Source: Oopsacas minuta (taxonomy: Eukaryota > Porifera > Hexactinellida > Lyssacinosida > Leucopsacidae). Taken from it: DNA of 64,000 nucleotides. The stretch lies in the NCBI GenBank assembly GCA_024704765.1, contig JAKMXF010000314.1:174630-238629 (forward strand), written 5' to 3'. Below the pieces are notes generated by a model. The model had not been told where the DNA came from and ran no database searches. It worked only from the letters and a program-made list of their open reading frames with translations. The position numbers and the translations under genes were made by a program. Shown here one piece after another: positions 1 to 9,651 of this stretch (positions are counted from its first letter, which is position 1; each line of letters begins with the position of its first letter).

Positions 1-1251
1 GTCTGTAATAATGATTTTGGGTGGATGTCGAAATGGTTTCAGGAATTCACTGAATGCCCAAGTAAATGCTTCCTCTGTTTCACGATCAAGTAGTGTACAT
101 GCCAGGACTTGAGTATTTCCATGTTTATTGACTGTACAAAAAGCGGCAAACTTAAGGGTATATTTATTTGTACCATGGGTGGTATCGAAGAGCACGATGT
201 TAGCTTCAGAATTTTCAACCCAGCGTTCAAAACTATCAGTTAATGTCCAAAAGACTTTACTCGAGCTGTGTTCTGCTGTCTGTATAGCGAAATACAATCC
301 TTTGGTAGATAGTTGTTCTTGTAGATAACTGACGAAGTTCGTTGCATCAAAACCTCTTTCTTCAACACTTGGCTGAAATTTATTATACACATCTTGATAA
401 GACCACGTTATTTGAAGATGTTTTTCATGTGCCTTACTTATAAAAACTTGATTAATTTTTGATGCTGTGAGACCTGCACGTTTAAGCTCAAAGCCGAGGG
501 TATTAAATTCGAATGGTATTTGTCGAAGGGAAGACTCCGCTAGACTAGCGCTATGACTTTCTACTAAATTGTGATTGTGTGCAAAATTTCCTGTAACTAC
601 TGCCCAACCTTCAATACATTCTTCTAAACGAATGCTATATGGACAATTACACCTTTGTGTAATGGTATTTCGTTTTTCATTTGTGAGTTTGGCCTTTTTA
701 GCTCTGTAGCAACTTAAAACCCTCTGCTTGCCTTTTCTAGATGTAGGTGTATAAGTTGAACTCCAGACTAAGTTAAATCTCCCGCCACCAGTAGCAAGAT
801 CCAACGCCCATTCATTTAAATCTAATTTAGATGTCACATGAGATTCCCAAGGTCCTTTGGTCATATCATACGGTAGGATAGCAGACCTTGATAGAATCAT
901 TGTATCAAATCTTCTTCTGACATCCATATGGGCTATTGATTCAGAAACACTCTGATTTTCAGAGACTTGCTCTGGGTCTACCTGGGAACATTCGTTAGGC
1001 GGTGAGTTTGTATCAATAGGATCTGGAAATTTCGAAATTATATATTGACTTTCAGTTGAAGAAATGGGACCGAATGCATCAGTATGATGATCAGGGTCGT
1101 AATTATGAAGATAATTGGGGTAGTCAATCATTTCAGTTGGATGTTCGATTTCATTGTATCCAGTTAGAGAACATGAATTAAAATCGAGGAAATAATTTTG
1201 TGAAGCTATAGCTGCAAAATATTCATCTGATTGATCGCTTGGTTCAGCCAT
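1..1251 (-). CDS. MULE-type (Mutator-like) transposase, N-terminal 417 codons, cut by window edge
   Basis: The minus strand is open from an ATG at 1251 to base 1 with no stop (417 codons). An acidic N-terminus (residues 1-100) is followed by a FAR1/WRKY-GCM1-like zinc-binding segment: Cys181, Cys201, Cys203 and the His225-Asn-His227 pair. The MULE DDE catalytic core begins around residue 340, with FDTTHG placing the first catalytic Asp at 356. The frame reaches IITD, whose Asp417, 61 residues later, fits the second catalytic Asp. The third acidic residue and the C-terminus lie outside the window. It would act in the nucleus as a cut-and-paste transposase. Unlike most transposase ORFs here it has no frameshift or stop in the visible part, so the copy may be young. 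The start codon is the first ATG after upstream stops. Family assignment rests on motifs; closeness to a particular MULE clade is not determined. Confidence 0.8.
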   Translation of the reverse strand, partial: MAEPSDQSDEYFAAIASQNYFLDFNSCSLTGYNEIEHPTEMIDYPNYLHNYDPDHHTDAFGPISSTESQYIISKFPDPIDTNSPPNECSQVDPEQVSENQSVSESIAHMDVRRRFDTMILSRSAILPYDMTKGPWESHVTSKLDLNEWALDLATGGGRFNLVWSSTYTPTSRKGKQRVLSCYRAKKAKLTNEKRNTITQRCNCPYSIRLEECIEGWAVVTGNFAHNHNLVESHSASLAESSLRQIPFEFNTLGFELKRAGLTASKINQVFISKAHEKHLQITWSYQDVYNKFQPSVEERGFDATNFVSYLQEQLSTKGLYFAIQTAEHSSSKVFWTLTDSFERWVENSEANIVLFDTTHGTNKYTLKFAAFCTVNKHGNTQVLACTLLDRETEEAFTWAFSEFLKPFRHPPKIIITD

Positions 1252-1616
1252 GATAAATAGCTACGTTGTTTAATTCGCACAAATATAATAAATATTATCC
1301 GCAGATGGTAGGACTGAGTTACTGTGTCCCAATCAGAATGACCCTTTTGAACCCGAAATTCAACCAAATTTGCCCAAAAATTGCATGTCAGAAATATACG
1401 TTTTCCCCTTTAGGATTACCACGATTTTGATTAATAGGAATTATTATGCATAAATGGAGAAATTCGAGGCAATTTATACGAAGTTAGAAATAGAAAAATT
1501 CCTTATATGGTGCCCAAATCCTTATTTGTTGGCTAAATCCTTATATGTCGACCATAATTCCCTATTTGTCGGCTAGCCGACAATGTAGGCCGCCGACATA
1601 TAAATAATCCCTATAT
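1252..1616. other. Gap between MULE ORF and long-TIR element
   Basis: No coding region is seen. The stretch may be the 5' region and terminus of the MULE. It holds a run of degenerate 19-20-bp units (1496-1574) and the palindrome GTCGGCTAGCCGAC at about 1568-1581, followed by a CCGCCGAC copy of the same core. It is more GC-rich locally than its surroundings. Confidence 0.5.
1496..1574. repeat. Four degenerate 19-20-bp tandem units
   Basis: Four consecutive units beginning AAATTCC, AAATCC, AAATCC and ATAATTCC share the frame CCTTATNTG..GGCT. They sit just upstream of the MULE ORF, a place where subterminal transposase-binding repeats often lie, but that role is inference. Confidence 0.55.
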
Positions 1617-1990
1617 TATATTAGGCCGGATCGAGAAAAGTATAAATCTTCGGTTCAACTTCTACCTAAGGGAAAAGTGGCCTTTACCATTTTCTAGGAA
1701 ATGCGAGACTTAAATTTGAAAAATATTTCGATTTGACCCTTGCAGTTTTATATTTTTGCTGTGTCACTTTCGCAAATTTGATTTTATATTGTCCGAATTT
1801 TCAAATTCCTTTGACTTAACCCCTTTATCTATATTATTTGGTAATAGTAAGTCGCATATTTGCTATTGAATGGTGTATTAATTGAATTTCTATGCCCAAG
1901 GATACTCAAGTTATCAAGATTTCTTTGCATATTCTATCATACCCTAATATTATTACCCACCCCCCTTTTTTCCCGATTATTTAAAAATTC
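1617..1990 (+). repeat. Left long terminal inverted repeat
   Basis: This arm pairs with 4455-4830 in reverse complement. Shared landmarks include the GGCCGGATCGAG end, a GTGTCACTTTCGCAAA block and an inner C/G homopolymer tract (CCCACCCCCC against GGGGGGGTGGG). Confidence 0.85.
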
Positions 1991-2231
1991 TATATTCTTA
2001 GTAAAATTTGTTATATAATGACCAAACTTAGTATATTTCTTTATCTACATCCAAATTCATCAATAGGTTACCACAAAGAAATTTTACCAACATTCCTTAT
2101 CTCTTGTTCTTAACTTAGTTACCATTTATCTAGCATGGAATTTATGGTCAATTATAGTATCTATATCAATGCTCGATCAAATCATTCATATTATTGAGTG
2201 ATTATATTCCTAAAATTTCTTTATTTTTGAA

Positions 2232-4403
2232 ATGGCAGAAAACACGCGTAGTAAAGTATTTCATCCTATTTTTGGCTATCCAGGACCCATTCCAGAAAAT
2301 CAACTTCCAACAAAACTAGTTATATATAATCATTATAGAATGCTTAGAAATGAAGATTCTAAATCAACTAGAGATGATGTAACGGAAGAACTAACTGAAG
2401 TATTAGTACGTATCTATAATTTGGCTTCCATGCCTACTATATCAGAGCTTTAAAATAAAACAGTACATCAATTCTGATATTATTGAGAGAGCTAAATACT
2501 ACGGAAAAAGTATACAAAACAAGCAACAACCTGACCGTATACAGCCTATTATTTCCGAATTCAATGTCTCGTTCGATGCCTCAAGTTGCAAATGCCTAAT
2601 TCAGGAAGGTGAATGTTTTTGCTCTCTCGATAAAAAGATACCACACCGTGAGTGGGCATTTCTCTTTGATCAGCGAAACGTTCGAAAATTATTTATCTCC
2701 AGCTTGGATTGCATGACAACCTCTAAAAATATTGTTAAACAAAAAGAAAAGAGGCGCAATATGAAAGAGAAGAAAGGGAATGAAGAGATTACATGCAGTC
2801 CAACCTCGCAAGAATTTATAGAATGTGACTTTGAAGAGTTTGAATCTCTTGACTCGAGTACATCTAATACTCACAAGTATACACGTAATCATAATCAATT
2901 ACGCAATTTAGCCATAATGTGTGATAGATATCAAATTTGCGATCGGGCAGGCGCAGTTATAGCTAACGCAGTACTGCAGGATTACGGTATTATCACACAG
3001 GAAGAAGATAGTCAAATTATTGATAGAAACAAACTCCGTAGATCTAGATTCTCTGTGAGAAAGGAATTGGCTAATGAGGCTCACGAAACTATCCGCGATA
3101 TATCTGCAATATATTTTGATGGCCGTAAAGATCAAACTCGAGTACTGGTAGAAAGAGAAGATGGACATTTGCATCAGGATACTTCAATTGAAGAACATTA
3201 TACTGTCTTATCTGAACCGGGGAATCAGTATGTTGCCCATATAACACCAAGTTCTGGTAAAGCCAAAGATATAGCAACGTAATTGACTGATCTTTGCAGG
3301 GAGCGTAATTCAAATTTAATGGCGGTTGGAGCTGATGGAGCTCGTGTTAACACTGGAGTCTACAATGGGTGTATTAGATTACTTGATCTAGAGTTCACAA
3401 AACCACTCCACTGGTTTATTTGCCAATTACATGGTAATGAACTTCCATTGAGGCATCTCTTTCAAATAATAGATGAAAAAACCAGTGGACCCAATTCTTT
3501 TAAAGGAGTAATTGGTAAAAAACTTAATTGTGATTTTACTTGCAAACCAATTGCAGCGTATCATCCTTTATGCGGTAAAACTCAACTTATTGATTGCGAT
3601 AGTCTCAAGAATTTAAATAAAGATCAGAAATGTCTATATAATATCTGTCATGCAGTTCAGACTGGTATTTGCTCATCTGAACTGGCATTGATGCAACCCG
3701 GTCCTATACATCATGCTAGATGGACAACACTTGGCAACAGATTACTTAGGTCGTACATTTCTACGATACATCCCACACCTGAATTATCCCGACTTGTCAA
3801 TTTTATTGTCAATTATTATGCACCAGTTTGGTTTAGAATCAAGAGTAACCCGATTTGCACAGATGCACCTAAAAATATGTTTTTTGCGATATCTTTGCTG
3901 TGAGATCAATCGGAGTCTGACCAAGAAGTAATTTGCGATGTGATACAGAGAACCTCATATTTTTGTCATCCAGAAAATCTCTTGTTATCGATGCTGCCAG
4001 ATAATGATGAACAAATTAGACAAAAGGCAGTGAAGACTATTTTAGATATCCGAATTAACAGTTCATCATTTAGACTGATTGAAATTCACCCATTTAATCT
4101 TCCTTCAATAAGGTCCACTGCCGAAACATATGTGGATATGATTGATCATGAAACCTCTTTTATCACAGAACCGCCTTCTACAAGATACTTCTCAAAGAAG
4201 TACTAATTAATTGTGTACGTGCTCCACTAGAAATTCCAGCATATCCATGCGATACACAAGCTGTTGAAAGAACTATTCAATTAGTCACTAAAAGTTCGTG
4301 TTCAGTAACAGGAGAAGATGCGAGACATGGATTAATTCTTTCAACCCTAACATCAAGAGAAAAAATGCCCGCATTTGAGTCAAAGAAAGATTATGCATGT
4401 TAA
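2232..4403 (+). pseudogene. Transposase-like gene of the long-TIR element (broken)
   Basis: The coding trace runs from an ATG at 2232 to a TAA at 4401. It is interrupted by a frameshift near 2452, in-frame stops at 3280 (TAA) and 3901 (TGA), and a frameshift near 4200. Conserved blocks in order are YFDGRKDQT (near 3112), GADGARVNTG (near 3330), FICQLHGNELPLRHLF (near 3418), a TTLGNRLLR segment (near 3727) and a C-terminal CDTQAVERTIQLVTKSS block (near 4250). I recognise these blocks from a multicopy, uncharacterised protein family of arthropods and cnidarians. The Asp, Asp, CxxH and Glu order resembles the hAT RNase-H-fold core, which is an inference. It sits centrally between the two long TIRs, so it is the element's own gene. 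It is not functional as read. Confidence 0.7.
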
Positions 4404-4454
4404 ATATACTTGATATAACATAATTGAATCATATACCACGATAGATAAAAAGCT

Positions 4455-4830
4455 AATAATTTTCAAATAATCGGAAAAAAAGGGGGGGTGGGTAATAATA
4501 TGAGGGTATGATAGATATGCAAAAAATCTTGATAACTTGAGTATCCTTGGACATAGAAATTCAATTAATACACCATTCAATAGCAAATATGCGACTTACT
4601 ATTACCAAATAATATATATAAAGGGGTTAAGTCAAAGGAATTTGAAAATTCGGACAATATAAAATCAATTTTGCGAAAGTGACACAGCAAAAATATAAAA
4701 CTGCAAGGGTCAAATCGAAATATTTTTCAAATTTAAGTCTCGCATTTTCCTAGAAAATGGTAAAGGCAACTTTTCCCTTAGGTAGAGGTTGAACCGACGA
4801 TTTATACTTTTCTCGATCCGGCCTAATATA
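4455..4830 (-). repeat. Right long terminal inverted repeat
   Basis: Reverse-complement partner of 1617-1990. A few single-base and short indel differences separate the arms, for example in the polyG tract and in AAATTGATTTTA against AAATTTGATTTTA. Confidence 0.85.
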
Positions 4831-5239
4831 TAGAATATATCTTTGTAAGTACAGAATGTATAAAAAAAATGGAGGACCCCGGGCTGATTTTTGGCATACC
4901 AGGTATTTTGGGCATTAACGAAAATTCAAACCTGACTAAATTATGACGTCATTGTCACCTTTTGAATATTCGAAAAATCACAATACTAACGACTGCTGAG
5001 CAAATATACATGAAAAGTATGAATTTTGAATCAGCTACCCTTCAGTATGCTACATGTTCGGACTTAAGGATTTTAGTTAAATGCAAACTCATCATGGAGT
5101 TCTTATCTCATGACTACAAAAAAGCAAAATTATATGGTGAGTTAATAGTTCTCAGTTTTATCAATTAACCACAACGTGCCTAAAACAATAATGTGACTTT
5201 ACTATATACTTAGGCTTATCAAATATTTATCAGCTATTG
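4831..5239. other. No gene recognised
   Basis: AT-rich sequence. A 68-codon plus-strand ORF at 4962-5168 has no recognisable motif and is not called as a gene. Confidence 0.4.
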
Positions 5240-5690
5240 TTACCCCATTACCTTACTTGTTCTCATTGGCTTCTCCAATTTTTCCAATTCTTTCAGAACT
5301 GAAGAAGAAATTGGTTTAAATTGATGATAACTTTCAAAATATTGTTTGCAAAAAGTATACATTGTTTTGGAATTATACTTTGGTTGCTGTAATGCGTTGA
5401 TAGTGCCCATAATACCATCACATGGAGACGTTCCATGGGCAGTTGCGAAAATCAATTCTGTATCAAACCCAAAGTCAGGATTATGCCAACATAATTTCGA
5501 AAAATTGTATTAATTCTTGTTGAGCTGCAAATTCATCGGAAAGATTCAATTTTTGATTTATTTGGATGATATTCGTTTAGATAGTCCATAAATATTTCAT
5601 AAATTAGATAAATGGAAAATCATGGTGTAGTTCATCAGAAATATAACAGGATGATTCATGCATAATTGCCCCATTATCATAAAAAATATT
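5240..5690 (-). pseudogene. Relic of a transposon-derived protein with ATxHGxxxCDGxxG motif
   Basis: An open stretch at 5455-5240 encodes IFATAHGTSPCDGIMG followed by a 50-residue tail. Upstream, in shifting frames up to about 5690, pieces such as SDELHHDF and NFSKLCWHNPDFG remain. The ATSHG..CDG..G signature belongs to a multicopy transposon-derived family that I recognise from insects and cnidarians but cannot name securely. The N-terminal half, the downstream end and the terminal repeats are not visible. It is a fragment, not a gene. Confidence 0.5.
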
Positions 5691-6289
5691 ACAAGAGGAT
5701 GGAGAGTTGCTTGTTGCTTAGACTAATGATAACATTGAACTTAACATGTCTATAGTTTTCTGCGAAATCGTCGGGCAAAAATTTTAGAGCTAAGGCTATG
5801 TAAAGTAATATACTTGTTTCTCATCTCCGCCCTACCTAAAGTTTTCCTCCTCTGGAAAGATTTTATTTGTATTTTTCCAAATTTATGGACAATTCGTTAG
5901 CCACAGATTGTGCAATCCACATTTTACTATTTGTATAATTGAAAAATTCATATTTTAATCGCGTGAAAAATGTGGTGAGGAAATTTGAGAGTCAAAATAT
6001 AATACATTAACTAGCCAAAAATTAAATATTATACCGCCCGCCGTCCAAATTTCTGAAGAAATTCCGGATAAGAAATAAATAATTAATTTACATGGCCTTA
6101 TTATCAGTTTTTTCTTTACCAAAAGCCATATTACACTCTATGGCATCTTAAGATCCAAGAGAGCCGAAGTTTATTGCACAATAGGTCCCGAAACTTCTTT
6201 CAAACTATCAAATACGCTAGAGGTTAAAGTTAGCAAGAAATTATTGTCAATGTAAAGGTTAGATAGCATCTTTTGGATCGTATCGTAAC
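5691..6289. other. No gene recognised
   Basis: AT-rich sequence with no supported coding region. The right part (from about 6120) may be the 5' portion of the mariner relic that follows. Confidence 0.4.
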
Positions 6290-6850
6290 AGGTGATGAGG
6301 CCTAATTTCATTATTGTGAACCGCAGAGTGAAATTAAATCAAAACATGAAAAAGAATGATGAAAAGTGTACCCGTGAAGGCCGAACAATGGGCTGGAAAG
6401 AAAATAGCCATGGTATTTTGGCTTAAGGAAGGAATTCTACTTCTTGAATGGTTACCAGAGGAGAGCACCACCAACAGTGATTAGTACATCGAAGAATTGA
6501 AGGAATATGGCAAAAGCTATTGAATGTGAGCGGCGAGGCAAGTTGACACGTGCCATGCAACTACATATCAACACAAGGCCCATATAAGCTCCAAAACAAA
6601 GAATGCAATTTAAGACTTCGATTTCGAATGCTTCGCTCACCCACTTATAGTCCAACCTGGCTCCCAGCGACTACTGGTTATTCGGAGACATAAAAAAACC
6701 TCTTCGAGGGGATAGATTTCATGATTTTAAACTGCTGGAGACAAGTGAAACAATGAGAAATAGGTAGCCCCGCAGGGTTTCTTTCATAGAGGAAATTTCT
6801 TTCGGGGGAATCAATAGCAATGGCATAAATTATTAATGCGTGAAAGATTG
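6290..6850 (+). pseudogene. Mariner transposase relic (C-terminal half)
   Basis: In alternating plus-strand frames one can read the mariner landmarks: VTGDEA near 6288, a YEPQSE-like CEPQSEIKSKHE block near 6318, a RRGKLTRAMQLH block near 6530, and a PTYSPTWLPATTGYSE block near 6640 that corresponds to PPYSPDLAPSDYHLF of active mariners. Several frameshifts and stops are present, and the catalytic HDN segment is eroded to LHINTRP. The N-terminal helix-turn-helix part is not identifiable. Ends were not located. Confidence 0.6.
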
Positions 6851-7040
6851 TTTAATTATCATCCTTCTCTTACCAAGTAGTGTTAACTCAAAATATAGTT
6901 CGCTCTGATCTGTCTAGAATACATGAAACCCATTGTATAGTAATATATACATACATTTTACATTTGATATTATTGACATCATCTTTCCTTATTTAAATTT
7001 TTAGAAAAACCAATTCTAATCTTTTAATTATTGCGAAGGG

Positions 7041-7275
7041 ATGGATGTTTGGGAATATTTTAGGAGAAAAACGCACCAAAACAGTTCTAATGAAGATAAA
7101 GAAGTGTTATCAACTCTTCTTGTTGGCACTGCTATAGCTGAAAGATCTTTTACTCATATGAAATTGATCAAAAATAGATTACACAATCGTATTTCGGATT
7201 CGAGTTTACTCGATTAATGAGGATTGCAATTGAAGGACCAAACCTAGTTGATGTTGATTCGATGCTACTTTAGAC
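7041..7275 (+). pseudogene. hAT transposase C-terminal dimerisation domain relic
   Basis: The plus strand encodes VGTAIAERSFTHMKLIKNRL, the typical hAT C-terminal dimerisation motif (ATAERSFS.LKLIK). After a one-base frame change near 7205 it continues as RLMRIAIEGPNLVDVD. The closest style is the ZMYM1-like hAT proteins. Everything upstream of about 7040 has been lost, so this is an isolated domain fragment. Confidence 0.65.
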
Positions 7276-7790
7276 ATATCTTTATGAAACAGAACCGGCT
7301 TGTTCTATGATAAATTTACAACATTTATACTGTAGTATCAATTCATACTGGCTCATTACTAATAAAAAAACTCTATTTCATATACGGGAAATGTTTTGTT
7401 TAATAATGGAAATTTAGGGGATAATCCTCATTTCCCTGTATGAAACCCTGCCCCAAAGAATTCTGTGCCATTGGGCTAGAAAAGCTACCAGGACGATGTA
7501 TAGGATAGAAGCGGAATACTCAAAATGGATTATATATAGGTTTGGGTTAGTTCAATATTGAACACAATTAAGTCCCATTATTTATATATTCTGAAAAGTT
7601 AGAACTGATAAGTATGTGTTACTTTGTCCTTTGATAGCACTTCCAATACGATAAAATAACCCGTTATACCAAATACTGATGAAAATTTTTGATAACTAAT
7701 ATACACCAATTAACAATAACACGAAAGGTACATATTATTAGCTATTAATTAGGGAATATAAAATCTAGTATTTATTGAACAATCACTATC
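7276..7790. other. No gene recognised
   Basis: AT-rich filler between the hAT relic and the Tc1-like element, with nothing supportable. Confidence 0.4.
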
Positions 7791-7792
7791 TA

Positions 7793-9132
7793 CAGGGTGC
7801 AACAAAAGTATTGTCATTTTATATAATGAATCAAACGTAAGTAAATACAACAAATATTACATTATTACTTCCCAATATAGCCTCCTTGTCTTTCATACGA
7901 GTGCTACTCCCCTGGGAATACTGGAGACCATATTTTGCAGAACCTCTCCTGAAATACCACTCCATGCCTTTTCCAAATTTTTGACGAGGTTATTCATGGT
8001 GCTTGCTTGCTCAAACTCTTCCACTTTGTCTTTCAGTATTGACCACAAGTTTTCAATGGGATTGAGGTCAGGTGAGTTCCCAGGCCACTCCGCTTTCTGC
8101 CAAAATCCTGGAAGATTCTGTTTGCACCATTCTTGTGTTAGTTTGGCCCTATGAGCGGGAGCCCCGTCTTGCACAAAAAGTATCTCGGACATCTTTGAAG
8201 TCATGGCCCGCTGTAAAGCCGAACCATTTTTGCTCTTCTATTGATTGCATCTTTGCAAGATCCAGCCAAAATCTTCGTACGATAGTACTCTCCATTAATA
8301 GTTTGCCCTTGAGGAATAACATGCAGCTTAGATAGGGCTTGGTGAGACATCATGCCCCAAAAGTGAACTTTGCAGGAAATTTTATCTTTGTGCAGGGTTC
8401 GATTGAACCAGAATCCTTGCCTCAAACTCGGTCATTCTGTCCGTTTGGAGTTGGAAACAATTCGAATGGAGATTCATCCGACCACAGAACTATATTCCAA
8501 TCTTCTACGGTCCAATCCTTGTGTTTCTGCACAAATTCGATCCGGTTTTTCTTCATTTTCAAGGTCAATCGAGGCCTTTTTTCGGCCTTTTAAATGGCGT
8601 AGTACCTAGAGACTTTCTCAAATACGATGTACAAAGGTGTGAGAGACATCACAACCCTTTCTCGTTAATCTCAGAGCTAGCTTTCGTGTAGATTGCCTTC
8701 TCTTCCCCAAAGACTTTGCGATGACAATTTTCGTAACTCTATCAATTTTCGGCGGCCGTCCAGACTTAGGCTTTGATTCCATTGAAAATCCAATTTATCG
8801 CTACGCCCCCATCTCTGAACTGATTGAATATTAACATTCACCACTCGAGCAACCTTTTTAGGCGTTTCTCCTGCTTTAAGCATCCCCAATGCCTGAGATC
8901 TTAAAGATAATCCATAATCCTGGACATTCATATCACAACAATTAGGTAGAAATTTCTAAAATGACGAAAATAATTCCAAAATATATTTATGTAAGATTTG
9001 ACTTCACTCGAGTTTAACTAAGTAGTATAAAAACATATTTACTGAGAGAAATCAATAGCGAGGGTTATATACGAATGTGGACTTTGAATTTAATGTATAT
9101 TAGAATGACGACAATGCTTTTGTTACACCTTG
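7793..9132 (-). mobile_element. Tc1-like element, DD37E type (family 1)
   Basis: A 1,340-bp element starts CAGGGTGCAACAAAAGTATT and ends in the complement of CAAGGTGTAACAAAAGCATT. It is flanked on both sides by the TA target duplication (7791-7792 and 9133-9134). It holds one broken minus-strand transposase gene. The TIRs match over roughly 25-30 bp with a few changes. Confidence 0.9.
7893..8931 (-). pseudogene. Tc1-like DD37E transposase, frameshifted
   Basis: The ATG is at 8931. The N-terminal paired-type helix-turn-helix (SLRSQALGMLKAGETPKKVA) is followed by a frameshift near 8690. A second frame carries VLWSDESPFELF (first catalytic Asp, near 8480). A third runs from 8425 with FWGMMSHQALSKLHVIPQG, and after another frame change near 8210 comes FVQDGAPAHRAKLTQEWC ... 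NSPDLNPIENLW. Counting from the Asp of VQDG to the Glu of IEN gives 37 intervening residues, so DD37E rather than the DD34E of classic Tc1. The ORF ends at 7893 with PRGVALV. Disruptions make it non-autonomous. Confidence 0.85.
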
Positions 9133-9134
9133 TA

Positions 9135-9643
9135 AGTGTATTCTCGATTCAACTGCAAATATAGGTTAATAATCACCAAGGAATACGAAGAAAATTTAGT
9201 TTCACATAATTTGATAGGACACTAAGTATATACTAAGTTTAATTTCCCTACAATAATAATGTATTTAACCGACTACAGAGAAAATGTGTGATTTATGATG
9301 TCTAAAGGGGGCAGAAAGAGTAATTTTTATGTGGGAACTAGTTAAATGAAGCGATAAAGTGAAGCGTTCCTTTCATTACGCAAGTAAACTTGGGAACTAA
9401 ACGAATATAGTAAAGTAATTTTGAATAATCGTGCAGGAATATTTGGCCTTTAGAACGGATTTTACAGAGTTGCCACAGTAAAAGGATATTTGAAAAAGTG
9501 AGGGAGCTTCGCAATCTCAACATTTTGGAGTTACTTCTCATATCAAATAACCAAGTAGCTCTAAATAATATCACATATTCCAATAAATCATGGTTGACCA
9601 AAATATCGAAGAAATTAAAAATGAAGTTCATCCAAATTCACTC
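9135..9643. other. No gene recognised
   Basis: AT-rich spacer. A 97-codon minus-strand ORF (9338-9631) is low-complexity hydrophobic and is not supported as a gene. Confidence 0.4.
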
Positions 9644-9651
9644 AATTACAA

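Larger units (their letters stand above)
1617..4830. mobile_element. DNA transposon with ~375-bp terminal inverted repeats
   Basis: Bases 1617-1990 and 4455-4830 are inverted copies of one another with only scattered differences. The outermost paired bases read TATATTAGGCCGGATCGAG on the left and its complement on the right. The element is about 3.2 kb and encloses one broken plus-strand transposase-like gene (2232-4403). The target duplication is ambiguous: the flanks are AT-rich and could give a 2-4-bp TA/TATA duplication, and no 8-9-bp duplication is visible. The TIRs are far longer than those of Tc1/mariner or hAT elements. I do not recognise the superfamily with certainty. Confidence 0.85.

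Noticed and set aside
6452-6655. 67-codon minus-strand ORF with membrane-like segment
   Set aside because: It is antisense to the mariner relic; the hydrophobic run is the complement of transposase codons.
8339-8609. Plus-strand ORFs over the DD37E element
   Set aside because: Antisense shadows of the transposase.
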